Assembly (NCBI GenBank): GCA_018240525.1
Contig: JAFEFN010000017.1
Span: forward strand, 124,001-188,000
Direction: 5' to 3'
DNA from: Pseudomonadota bacterium
Lineage (GTDB): Bacteria; Pseudomonadota; Gammaproteobacteria; Steroidobacterales; Steroidobacteraceae
Length of the DNA: 64,000 nucleotides
Program-made: the position numbers and the translations under genes
Part shown: piece after piece, positions 1-6,778 of the stretch
Layout: every line of letters starts with the position of its first letter
Numbering within the stretch: the stretch's first letter is position 1
The notes under the pieces: model-generated
Database searches by the model: none
The model's input: the letters and a program-made list of their open reading frames with translations, nothing else
What the model was told of the DNA's origin: nothing

Positions 1-1
1 G

Positions 2-520
2 GCGCTCGCCCGCACCCAGGCCCCCTTCGCGATCATCCTCGGCTGTTCGGATGCCCGCGTGCCGGCGGAAATCGTCTTCGACCAGGGGCTCGGCGACCTG
101 TTCGTGATCCGCGTGGCGGGCAACATCGTCGCGCCCTCGCAAGTCGGCAGCGTCGAGTTTGCCGCCGAGGCCTTCGGCACCCGCCTGGTCGTGGTGCTGG
201 GCCACACCAACTGCGGCGCCATCCATGCCACGGTGCAGCAGCTGCAGCGCCCGTGGCGCGAGCAGTCGCGCAACCTGACGTCGATCGTCGACCGCATCCG
301 TCCGGCGGTGGAGGGCCTGCTGGATGCGCCGCACGCGGACACGGAGGAACTCGAGCACCGCGCGGTCCGCGCCAACATCCGCATGTCCGCCGGCCACCTG
401 CGCCACGGCTCCGGAGTCCTCGAGGAGCTGATCCGCGAGCACGGGCTGCTGGTGGTCGGCGCCGAATACTCGGTCGAGACCGGGGTGGTCGACTTCTTCG
501 ACGGCGTGCCGCCCGGCTGA
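2..520 (+). CDS. beta-class carbonic anhydrase (5' partial)
   Basis: Zinc enzyme interconverting CO2 and bicarbonate in the cytoplasm. The open frame enters from the window edge, so the N-terminus is missing. The zinc-site motifs of the beta class are visible: CSDAR near the start (Cys and Asp of the catalytic dyad with Arg) and HTNCGA about 50 residues later (His and Cys ligands). The fold continues as VIRVAGNIV and a C-terminal hydrophobic strand (LLVVGAEYSVETGVVDFF). The stop lies 23 nt before the end of the convergent DoxX gene. Bacterial beta-CAs are usually around 200-230 aa, so roughly 40-50 residues are off the window (inference). The family is clear; the physiological role cannot be told. 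Confidence 0.93.
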   Translation, partial: ALARTQAPFAIILGCSDARVPAEIVFDQGLGDLFVIRVAGNIVAPSQVGSVEFAAEAFGTRLVVVLGHTNCGAIHATVQQLQRPWREQSRNLTSIVDRIRPAVEGLLDAPHADTEELEHRAVRANIRMSAGHLRHGSGVLEELIREHGLLVVGAEYSVETGVVDFFDGVPPG

Positions 521-543
521 GCCGGGGCGCTGGCCCCGTGGCC

Positions 544-1017
544 TCAGTGCACGGCCGCGGCTCGTGCCCCGCTCTTGGACCGGCGCTCGAGGAAGTGATC
601 CACCGACAGCGCGCCCGCGCCGGCAATGGCCAGCCACAGGAAGAGGGCGAGGTACTCGGTCTCGTCAAAGCCCAGCAAGGTCTCCAGGGAATCCACGTCC
701 GCCCATTTCGCGGACTTGATGGCGACGATCATGGTGATGCCCAGGGCCCCGGCGGAGATTCGGGTGAGCAGGCCGAGGAGCAGGAACAGGCCGCCAAAGA
801 ACTCCACCCCTGAGACGAACGGCGCCAGCAGGTGCGGGGCGGGTATGCCCCAGTCGACGAAGTTGTTGGTCACCAGCGGCAGGTTGTGCAGCTTTCCCCA
901 GCCGCTCCAGAGGAACACCCAGCCGACCACGATCCGTGCGAACAGCGGGCCCAGCCAGGTGAGGTGATCCGCCACCCGGCGGGGCCACTCGATCAGCCAT
1001 TGGTTCAGCAAGTTCAC
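544..1017 (-). CDS. DoxX family membrane protein
   Basis: Small integral membrane protein of 157 aa in the DoxX/SURF4-like family. Four hydrophobic segments are visible: around LFARIVVGWVFLWSGWGKL, LLAPFVSGVEFFGGLFLLLG, ISAGALGITMIVAI and YLALFLWLAIAGAGALSV. The start is taken as GTG at 1017 because AGGAG lies 7 nt upstream; a much longer upstream in-frame extension has no such signal and overlaps the divergent sigma-factor gene. The C-terminus is basic (ERRSKSG). DoxX proteins are linked in other bacteria to redox or sulfur metabolism, but nothing here fixes the substrate. Confidence 0.88.
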   Translation of the reverse strand: MNLLNQWLIEWPRRVADHLTWLGPLFARIVVGWVFLWSGWGKLHNLPLVTNNFVDWGIPAPHLLAPFVSGVEFFGGLFLLLGLLTRISAGALGITMIVAIKSAKWADVDSLETLLGFDETEYLALFLWLAIAGAGALSVDHFLERRSKSGARAAAVH

Positions 1018-1104
1018 GTTTGCTCCTGTCGTGGTGATGGCACAGTTCGCCGATAAGACCGGGCGCTCCGTCGCGATATTGCGGGGGCGGCGGCGGCGGG
1101 TGCG

Positions 1105-1110
1105 TATAAT
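1105..1110 (+). promoter_or_regulatory. -10 element of the ECF sigma-factor gene
   Basis: A perfect TATAAT lies 18 nt before the ATG of the sigma-factor gene, within an otherwise very GC-rich stretch. No convincing -35 was found at 16-18 nt upstream (a TTGCGG is 20 nt away), so strength is uncertain. Confidence 0.45.
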
Positions 1111-1128
1111 CCACCGTAGCGACCCGCT

Positions 1129-1707
1129 ATGCGCAATACCCCGCCCGAATCCCCGGTCTTGTCTATCAGCGATCGGCTGCCCGGAGGGGCTTCCGGCGAC
1201 CCGCTCGTCCGGTTGTTCGAGTCCATGCGGCCGGACTTGCTGCGCTTCGCCCAGTGGCTGGCGCGCGACAGGGGCATTGCGGAGGACATCGTGCAGGAGT
1301 CGCTGCTGCGGGCCTGGCGCTCGCGCGAGGCGCTCAAGGACCCGAGCGCCGCCCGGCCCTGGCTGCTCACGATCGTACGCCGCGAACATGCCCGCCTCTA
1401 CGAGCGCAAGCGCCTGGAGCTGGTGCCCCTGGAGGATGTCGCCGAGACCCAGGCAAGCCCGCGGCTTGCCGACCCTGACAGTGAGTTGTTTGCCCTGCGT
1501 CACGCGATCATGAAGTTACCGATCGAATACCGCGAGCCACTGGTCCTGCAAGTGATCGGCGGCTTTACCACCGAGGAGATTGCCCGGGAGCTGGAGCTGT
1601 CTTCCACGGCCGTGTTGACGCGCCTGTTCCGGGCGCGCAATAAGCTGCGCGTCAGCTGCGGGATGGCGGCGGCCCCGGACGCGACCGAAGCGGGTGAGCC
1701 GGCGTGA
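1129..1707 (+). CDS. ECF-type RNA polymerase sigma factor
   Basis: Sigma-70 family extracytoplasmic-function factor, 192 aa. Region 2 is seen around residues 20-90 (LLRFAQWLARDRG, AEDIVQESLLRAWRS) and region 4 around 125-175 (LPIEYREPLVLQVIGGF, TTEEIARELELSSTAVLTRL, FRARNKLR, the helix-turn-helix). There is no region 3, as is typical of the group. Its stop overlaps the next gene's start (GTGA), so the two are translationally coupled and form a sigma/partner pair. A TATAAT 18 nt before the start suggests basal sigma-70 transcription. Target genes are unknown; the downstream exported peptidase is a possible regulon member by position only. Confidence 0.93.
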   Translation: MRNTPPESPVLSISDRLPGGASGDPLVRLFESMRPDLLRFAQWLARDRGIAEDIVQESLLRAWRSREALKDPSAARPWLLTIVRREHARLYERKRLELVPLEDVAETQASPRLADPDSELFALRHAIMKLPIEYREPLVLQVIGGFTTEEIARELELSSTAVLTRLFRARNKLRVSCGMAAAPDATEAGEPA

Positions 1708-2390
1708 ACTGCGAACAGGCACGCCTGTTGATCGGCGCCGAGCCCGGCGCAAGCCCGGCAGCGTTGCAGGAGCACCTGCGGGACTGCCAGGCCTGCTCTG
1801 CTTTCCGCGAGGAGATGCTCTCGCTGGAGAGCCGGATCGGGCGCGCGCTGCAGGAGCCGCCGGAGCGCGTGGCGCGCCCCGCGCCGGCGCGGCGCGCGCT
1901 GCCAGCGTGGCGCGAGTGGGCGCTGGCGGCCAGCATCGTGCTGGCGTGCGGGGCGGTGCTGACCACGTGGGTGTTCCACTCGAGCGATTCGCTCGCGCGC
2001 GACGTCGTGGCGCACGTCAACCACGAGCCGGATAGCTGGCTGAGTGAACGGCACGTGGACGCCGCGGGGCTCGCCGCGGCCCTGGCCGGCGGCGGGGTGG
2101 CGCTGGAACTCACCTCGGACAAGATCATGTACGCACAGAGCTGCTTCTTCCACGGGCACTACGTGCCGCACCTGGTACTGCAGACCTCGCAGGGGCCCGC
2201 CACGGTGCTGCTGCTGCGACACGAGAAGGTGACCGCGCGCCGCGCGTTCCAGGAGAACGGCATGACGGGCGTCATCGTGCCGGCGCAGGGCGGTGGCGGC
2301 ATCGCGGTACTCGAGCGCAGCCGCGGCGATGTCGACCTCGTCGCGCAGCAGATGCAGCAGGACGTGCGCTGGCTGCCCGGCAATTACTGA
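1704..2390 (+). CDS. DUF3379-type membrane protein, probable anti-sigma factor
   Basis: 228-aa protein with a cytoplasmic N-terminal Cys/His cluster (Cys3, His about 24, then CQAC) like zinc-binding anti-sigma domains, one membrane span about residues 71-93 (ALAASIVLACGAVLTTWVF) and a roughly 130-residue outer domain. It resembles the DUF3379 family, which commonly follows ECF sigma genes in gammaproteobacteria. GTG start overlaps the sigma-factor stop by 4 nt. By position and topology it probably sequesters the sigma factor at the membrane and senses an envelope signal; that role is inference. The periplasmic part contains a Cys-Phe-Phe-His-Gly-His segment that could bind a metal or react to redox change. 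Confidence 0.8.
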   Translation: MNCEQARLLIGAEPGASPAALQEHLRDCQACSAFREEMLSLESRIGRALQEPPERVARPAPARRALPAWREWALAASIVLACGAVLTTWVFHSSDSLARDVVAHVNHEPDSWLSERHVDAAGLAAALAGGGVALELTSDKIMYAQSCFFHGHYVPHLVLQTSQGPATVLLLRHEKVTARRAFQENGMTGVIVPAQGGGGIAVLERSRGDVDLVAQQMQQDVRWLPGNY

Positions 2391-2476
2391 GGCACTCCGT
2401 CGAGGTTGCCGGTGCCGTGCGGCCCAGCGCCGGCAGCCCATGATCCGCAGACACATGAGTAGCTGAGGGAGCGCTG

Positions 2477-4645
2477 ATGGGCATCAATCGACGGGATCTC
2501 TTCATCGGTGCGGGCGGTGCCTGCGCCACACTCCTGATGCGCAAGGGTGCGCTGGCTGCCGGCGCCGCGATTCCCGCCGCGCCCGTGGCACGCGTCGCCG
2601 TGGTGAAGGATACCTACTTCGGCGAGACGCTCAGCGACCCGTACCGCTGGATGGAGAACCCGAAGGACCCGGACTGGCTGCCGTTCCTCAAGGGACAGAA
2701 CGCGCATACGCGTGCCGTGCTCGAGCGCATCCCCGGCCGCGCCGCGCTGCTCACGCGCATCCAGCAGCTGTCGCGCGACACCGCCGTGACGCGCGACGTG
2801 CAGCGTGCCGGAGGGCGCCTGTTCTTCGAGCAGCGCCCGCTGGGCGCCGACAACTACAAGCTGTTCGTGCAGGAAGGCGGCGTCAGCCGCGTGCTGGTCG
2901 ACCCGACGCTGAACAGCGGCGCCGCCACGCACCAGTCGCTGGACTGGTGGAGCGCCTCCCCGGATGGCAAGCGCGTGGTCTACGGGGTGTCCCGCGACGG
3001 CAGCGAGGACTCCGTGCTGCACATCCTCGACGTGGCCAGCGGCCATGACCTGCCCGAGCAGATCAGCAACGCGGAGCAGGCCGAGCCGAGCTGGCTGGAG
3101 GATGGCAGCGGGTTCTTCTACAACCAGCTGACGGCTGCGGTGGCGACCCCGGAGCGCTACCTGGACAGCCAGGCCCGCTTCCACCGCATCGGCACCGAGC
3201 CTGCGGCCGACCCGATCCTGATGAAGCGCGGCCTCGACCCGCGCGTCCGGTACGAGCGCATCCAGATGCCGCGCATCCGCGCTTTCCAGGGCTCATCTCA
3301 CGCGCTCCTGTACCTGACGGACGTGCGCAGCGAGGTGCGCCTGTTCATCGCGCCGCTCGCGCAGGTGCTGGCCAACAAGGCGCAGTGGATGCCCGTGGCC
3401 GAGTTCGACGACGAGGTGACGTCCAGCACCCTCGACGGCGACACGATCTACCTGCTCGCCAACCACAACGCGCCGCGGGGCCGCATCCTCCGGGCGCAGG
3501 CGGATGCGCCGGCAGCGGCCACCGCTACCGAGGTCGTGCGCGAGGGCGAATGGGTGATCGAGGACATTCACCTCGCGCGCGACGGGTTGTACCTGCGGAT
3601 GCTCGACGGCGGCATCGCGCGACTGCGCCGCCTGGGACGTGACGGCAAGCTCGGCGAGATCGGGCTGCCCTTCGACGGCACGCTGAGCGCACTGGAGAGC
3701 TCGCCGGACCTCGACGGTGCGCTGTTCAGCCTCACCGGGTGGCTCGTGCCCCCGGACATCTGGTCCGTGGATGCCGCCGGCCGCCTCACCGAGACCGGCA
3801 TCACACCGCGACCGGCCATCGACGTGAGTCCCTACGAGAGCAGGCGCCTGTTCGCCACCGCGCGCGACGGTACGCGGGTGCCCTACGTGGTGATCCACCG
3901 CAAAGGCCTCAAGCTCGACGGATCTGCACCGGCCTGGATCTCCGCCTACGGTTCCTACGGGTCCGCGGCCTACACCCCGTCCTTTGCCGGGCGCAGCCTG
4001 GCGCTGATGGACGCCGGGTTCATCGTCGGCTACGCGTACGTGCGCGGCGGCGGCGAGTACGGGCGCGACTGGCACAAGGCCGGGCAGCTGGCGAACAAGC
4101 CGAACACCTGGCGCGACCTCATCGACGTGTGCGAGGACCTGTGCGCCCGCAAGTACACCTCGCCGGTGCGCCTGGCCATCGGCGGACGCTCGGCCGGGGG
4201 CATCACCGTGGGTCGGGCGCTGACCGAGCGGCCCGACCTGTTCGCTGCCGTCATCGACGGGGTCGGCTGGTCCAATCCTTTGCGCTACGTGGTCGAACAG
4301 GACGGCTATGGCGAGGAGCCCGAGTGGGGCGCCATCGCCGAGGAGTCCGGTTACCGTGCGCTGAAGGCCATCGACAGCTACCAGTCGGTGAAGGACGGTG
4401 TCGCCTATCCTGCGGTGCTGCTGACCACGGGGGTCACGGACCCGCGCGTCGCCCCGTTCCATGTCGGGAAGATGGCCGCACGGCTGCAGGCGGCGACCAG
4501 CTCGCACAAGCCCATCCTGCTGCGCGTCGACTTCGATGCCGGCCATGGCATCGGCTCGACGCGTGCACAGGGGGACCGCGAGGCGGCCGACACCTACGCA
4601 TTCCTGCTCTGGCAGACCGGGGTGAAGGGCTACCAGCCCGCCTGA
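2477..4645 (+). CDS. Tat-exported prolyl oligopeptidase family serine peptidase (S9)
   Basis: 722-aa alpha/beta-hydrolase peptidase. The N-terminus carries a twin-arginine signal (NRRDLFIGAGG followed by a hydrophobic stretch and an Ala-rich cleavage region), so the folded enzyme is probably exported through Tat. Next come the short S9A N-terminal segment (YRWMENPKDP) and a beta-propeller to about residue 460, then the catalytic domain with AYGSYG, GGGEYGRDWH, nucleophile GRSAGG (Ser about 573), Asp in VTDPRVAPFH (about 653) and His in DAGHG (about 690). It resembles oligopeptidase B/prolyl oligopeptidase, which cleave short peptides. Start ATG has GAGG upstream. It lies about 90 nt after the DUF3379 gene. 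Confidence 0.93.
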   Translation: MGINRRDLFIGAGGACATLLMRKGALAAGAAIPAAPVARVAVVKDTYFGETLSDPYRWMENPKDPDWLPFLKGQNAHTRAVLERIPGRAALLTRIQQLSRDTAVTRDVQRAGGRLFFEQRPLGADNYKLFVQEGGVSRVLVDPTLNSGAATHQSLDWWSASPDGKRVVYGVSRDGSEDSVLHILDVASGHDLPEQISNAEQAEPSWLEDGSGFFYNQLTAAVATPERYLDSQARFHRIGTEPAADPILMKRGLDPRVRYERIQMPRIRAFQGSSHALLYLTDVRSEVRLFIAPLAQVLANKAQWMPVAEFDDEVTSSTLDGDTIYLLANHNAPRGRILRAQADAPAAATATEVVREGEWVIEDIHLARDGLYLRMLDGGIARLRRLGRDGKLGEIGLPFDGTLSALESSPDLDGALFSLTGWLVPPDIWSVDAAGRLTETGITPRPAIDVSPYESRRLFATARDGTRVPYVVIHRKGLKLDGSAPAWISAYGSYGSAAYTPSFAGRSLALMDAGFIVGYAYVRGGGEYGRDWHKAGQLANKPNTWRDLIDVCEDLCARKYTSPVRLAIGGRSAGGITVGRALTERPDLFAAVIDGVGWSNPLRYVVEQDGYGEEPEWGAIAEESGYRALKAIDSYQSVKDGVAYPAVLLTTGVTDPRVAPFHVGKMAARLQAATSSHKPILLRVDFDAGHGIGSTRAQGDREAADTYAFLLWQTGVKGYQPA

Positions 4646-4759
4646 GGGCGGCGGCGCGGAATGAGAGGCACGTCGGGGGTTTGCGCATCACGTTTGATTG
4701 GCAGGGTGGACCCGCATAACCTTCAGCAGCGTAGGTCCGGGCAAGAGGGGAAACGATCC

Positions 4760-5194
4760 ATGGCACGTGCTTTCAATCTCATCGCCGCAGGGGCGGTCTT
4801 GGGCCTGTTGGCCGCCTGTTCCTCTTCCTCCCACGTCATGGTCGGCACGGCGCGAGCCCCCATCGCACCGGAGCAGGTGAAGATCTACTACGAGCCGCCA
4901 CCCCGGTACGAACAGATCGCCACCCTCGATGCCTCCAGCGGCTCGATGTTTGCCTCCGACCAGTCCAAGACGGACGAGGCGATCGCGAAGCTGAAGGCGG
5001 AGGCGGCCAAGCTGGGTGCCAACGGCATCCTGCTGCAGGGCGTGGAAAAACATCAGTCCGGCTCCATCGGACTGGGGGTCGGCGGTGCGAGCTACGGTGG
5101 CAGCTCCTCGGTCGGCACGGGCGTCGGTGGCAGCGGCGGGCTGTACAACAAGAACGCCAGGGGTCTCGCCATCTACGTCCCGAACGGCCAGTAG
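4760..5194 (+). CDS. putative outer-membrane lipoprotein with Gly/Ser-rich tail
   Basis: 144-aa lipoprotein: hydrophobic signal then the lipobox LAAC (Cys about 18). The mature part has a PEQVKIYYEPPPRYEQIATL segment, an Ala/Lys-rich helix (AIAKLKAEAAKLGANGILL) and a low-complexity Gly/Ser region. The pattern recalls small proteobacterial lipoproteins with a YbjQ/RcsF-like core, but no specific family can be named with certainty. ATG at 4760 was chosen over an upstream in-frame start because it has AGAGGGGA upstream and begins the signal peptide. It follows the peptidase gene by 114 nt and ends before a long hairpin shared with the convergent gene. Confidence 0.8.
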   Translation: MARAFNLIAAGAVLGLLAACSSSSHVMVGTARAPIAPEQVKIYYEPPPRYEQIATLDASSGSMFASDQSKTDEAIAKLKAEAAKLGANGILLQGVEKHQSGSIGLGVGGASYGGSSSVGTGVGGSGGLYNKNARGLAIYVPNGQ

Positions 5195-5274
5195 CCGCGG
5201 CGCGGCGCCGCCCGGGCGCGGCCGGAGATTCCTGCTCGAATTCTGACCTGGCGCGGATTACCGCAGCGGCCGTA

Positions 5275-5313
5275 AGCGTTCCGGAGCAGGCGGCTGCCTC
5301 GCTCCGGAACGCT
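5275..5313. terminator. long hairpin between convergent genes
   Basis: Perfect 13-bp inverted repeat (AGCGTTCCGGAGC with GCTCCGGAACGCT) whose 13-nt spacer itself folds (AGGC-GGCT-GCCT), giving an almost continuous stem. It sits between the lipoprotein stop and the stop of the convergent DUF4242 gene. There is no T-run on either side, so it may act as a bidirectional, Rho-assisted or transcript-stabilising structure. Confidence 0.55.
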
Positions 5314-5321
5314 GTCGCGGG

Positions 5322-5681
5322 CTACTGCGGCAGCAGCGTCACCGGGACCTCGGTGATGCTGTCGACGGGCAGGTTGTTGGCAGCGGCGGCCTGGCGCACG
5401 GCCGCTTCGTTCGGGGCCTCGTAGACGCAGTAGGTCTTGGTCTTCTCGGCGTTGGCAAAGGACATCAGCCAGCGCGCTCCGTACTTGGCGTTGGTCTGGT
5501 TGACCTTCTCTTTTGTGGCCGCGTCCAGGCCCTCGAGGGCTCCCTTGGGGAAGGTGCGCTCGATGACATAGCGGTGCTCGCCGGCGGGCGTCGAGGTGGC
5601 AGGTGTCGCGGTCGAGGGCGCGTCGGCGGCGAACACGGGGGCGGCCATCAGCAGGGCCAGGACTGGGGCAATGGACTTCAT
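5322..5681 (-). CDS. secreted DUF4242-type protein
   Basis: 119-aa protein with a Sec signal peptide (MKSIAPVLALLMAAPVFA then ADA) and a small ferredoxin-like domain: YVIERTFPKGALEGL, WLMSFANAEKTKTYCVYEAP, EAAVRQAAAANNLPVDSITEV. The layout matches DUF4242, whose function is unknown. Start ATG at 5681 is supported by GGAG 8 nt upstream. It is the second gene of a pair with the upstream cytosolic homologue, 46 nt after that gene's stop, so the two probably form an operon that arose by duplication. Confidence 0.8.
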   Translation of the reverse strand: MKSIAPVLALLMAAPVFAADAPSTATPATSTPAGEHRYVIERTFPKGALEGLDAATKEKVNQTNAKYGARWLMSFANAEKTKTYCVYEAPNEAAVRQAAAANNLPVDSITEVPVTLLPQ

Positions 5682-5727
5682 GGGGGTGACTCCGGTTGGG
5701 TGAAGAGGAAGCGATTCGCGCGGGGGA

Positions 5728-6000
5728 CTATTCGGCGGTCGCCGCATCGATCATCGCGGTGACCTGGGAGATCTTGTTGGCGGGAAATCCGCCCAGTTCG
5801 GCATGGCGGCGCAGCAGCGACTCGTCCGTGGCGTGGTACACGCAGTAGAGCTTGTCGGCGGTGACATAACTCTGCAGCCAGCTGATGCTCGGGCCGAGGC
5901 TGCTCAGCACCCCCACGGACTTCTTGGAGGCGCTCTTGAGTTCCGCGGGTGTCATTTTCCCGATGCCGGGGATGTCCCGCTCGATGATGAACTTCGGCAT
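5728..6000 (-). CDS. cytosolic DUF4242-type protein
   Basis: 90-aa protein without a signal peptide. It shows the same pattern as its neighbour: FIIERDIPGIGKMTPAELK, then SWLQSYVTADKLYCVYHATD, then LLRRHAELGGFPANKISQV. The shared YCVY core and spacing identify both as DUF4242 relatives. ATG at 6000 has CAGGAG upstream; in-frame extension upstream has no ribosome-binding site. Paired with the secreted paralogue downstream. The function of the family is not known. Confidence 0.82.
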   Translation of the reverse strand: MPKFIIERDIPGIGKMTPAELKSASKKSVGVLSSLGPSISWLQSYVTADKLYCVYHATDESLLRRHAELGGFPANKISQVTAMIDAATAE

Positions 6001-6186
6001 GACTGGCTCCTGTTTGCGTTTTCGGTCGTCGTTCGGCCGCCCTTTTCGCGATGCCGGGCATCGCGGCGGGGGCTTCTGGGAACGTAGTGTTCCCGAGTAC
6101 CGCTGGGCGGTCTTGAAGGGCACCTGAAATTATTCTGAAAGTGCCGGCAAGCCATCCGGAGGGGATTTCCGGTCGCCGGACGAGGC

Positions 6187-6231
6187 AAAAAGGACACGGG
6201 GCCGCGGCACCGGCGGCACGCTGGCCCCGTG
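6187..6231 (-). terminator. intrinsic terminator after the UrcA gene
   Basis: On the minus strand, a 9-bp stem (CACGGGGCC with GGCCCCGTG, 19-nt loop) is followed by TCCTTTTTG, right after the UrcA stop codon. Confidence 0.7.
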
Positions 6232-6236
6232 CAAGG

Positions 6237-6587
6237 CTAGTTAGCGCGGGTACCCTGGGTTGCCGAGATGCCGTGGGCGTGCGCGTAGGCGGCGACCGCC
6301 GGCTCGCCTACCGCCTGGACCGCATCGCCCATGGCCGCATCGAGGCAATGCTGGTACTGCGGCACCGCCAGGTGGTCGCCACGGCCGGCGGGCTGGGCGC
6401 ACACCGCCGCAGCCGCGCTGCGAAGCCGGTGGAACAGGGTTCCGGCGCCTTGCGCGTTGCTCAGGTCCAGGTCGCCATAGCGGACGATCGCGGAACGGCG
6501 CTCATCGCTCGCGTGCGCCGCGGGGGTCGCGGCAACGGTGCTGACGGCCAGTACGGCCAGGGTCATCAAAACAGGCAGTCTTTCCAT
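6237..6587 (-). CDS. UrcA family protein
   Basis: 116-aa exported protein: signal peptide with cleavage near AAHA, then the UrcA signature VRYGDLDLSNAQGAGTLFHR-type helix, a conserved Cys pair (AAVCAQP and YQHCLDAA) and a short C-terminal helix. UrcA proteins occur in sphingomonads, xanthomonads and relatives, often in several copies; their role is unknown. The gene points away from the large winged-helix regulator 191 bp away, suggesting that regulator may control it (inference). A rho-independent terminator follows. Confidence 0.87.
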   Translation of the reverse strand: MERLPVLMTLAVLAVSTVAATPAAHASDERRSAIVRYGDLDLSNAQGAGTLFHRLRSAAAAVCAQPAGRGDHLAVPQYQHCLDAAMGDAVQAVGEPAVAAYAHAHGISATQGTRAN

Positions 6588-6778
6588 GAGAGTCTCCCAG
6601 GGGGTTGGTTGGTTGCGCTCGGGGTGTCGAGCACCCCTCAGTGCGGGCGCGGAGCATCGCCCGGCCCCGCGGCTCGTGTCTTAAAAAGCCGCTGAATTGC
6701 TTCTGAATCGTGGCTGGAGAAGCCCTGAAGCGCGGAGGGTATAGTGTGCCGCCGTTGCCTCGGGTGGCCGGAGAGCGC

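Noticed and set aside
523..540. Terminator between carbonic anhydrase and DoxX
   Set aside because: The GGGGC/GCCCC hairpin is short and has no T-run on either side.
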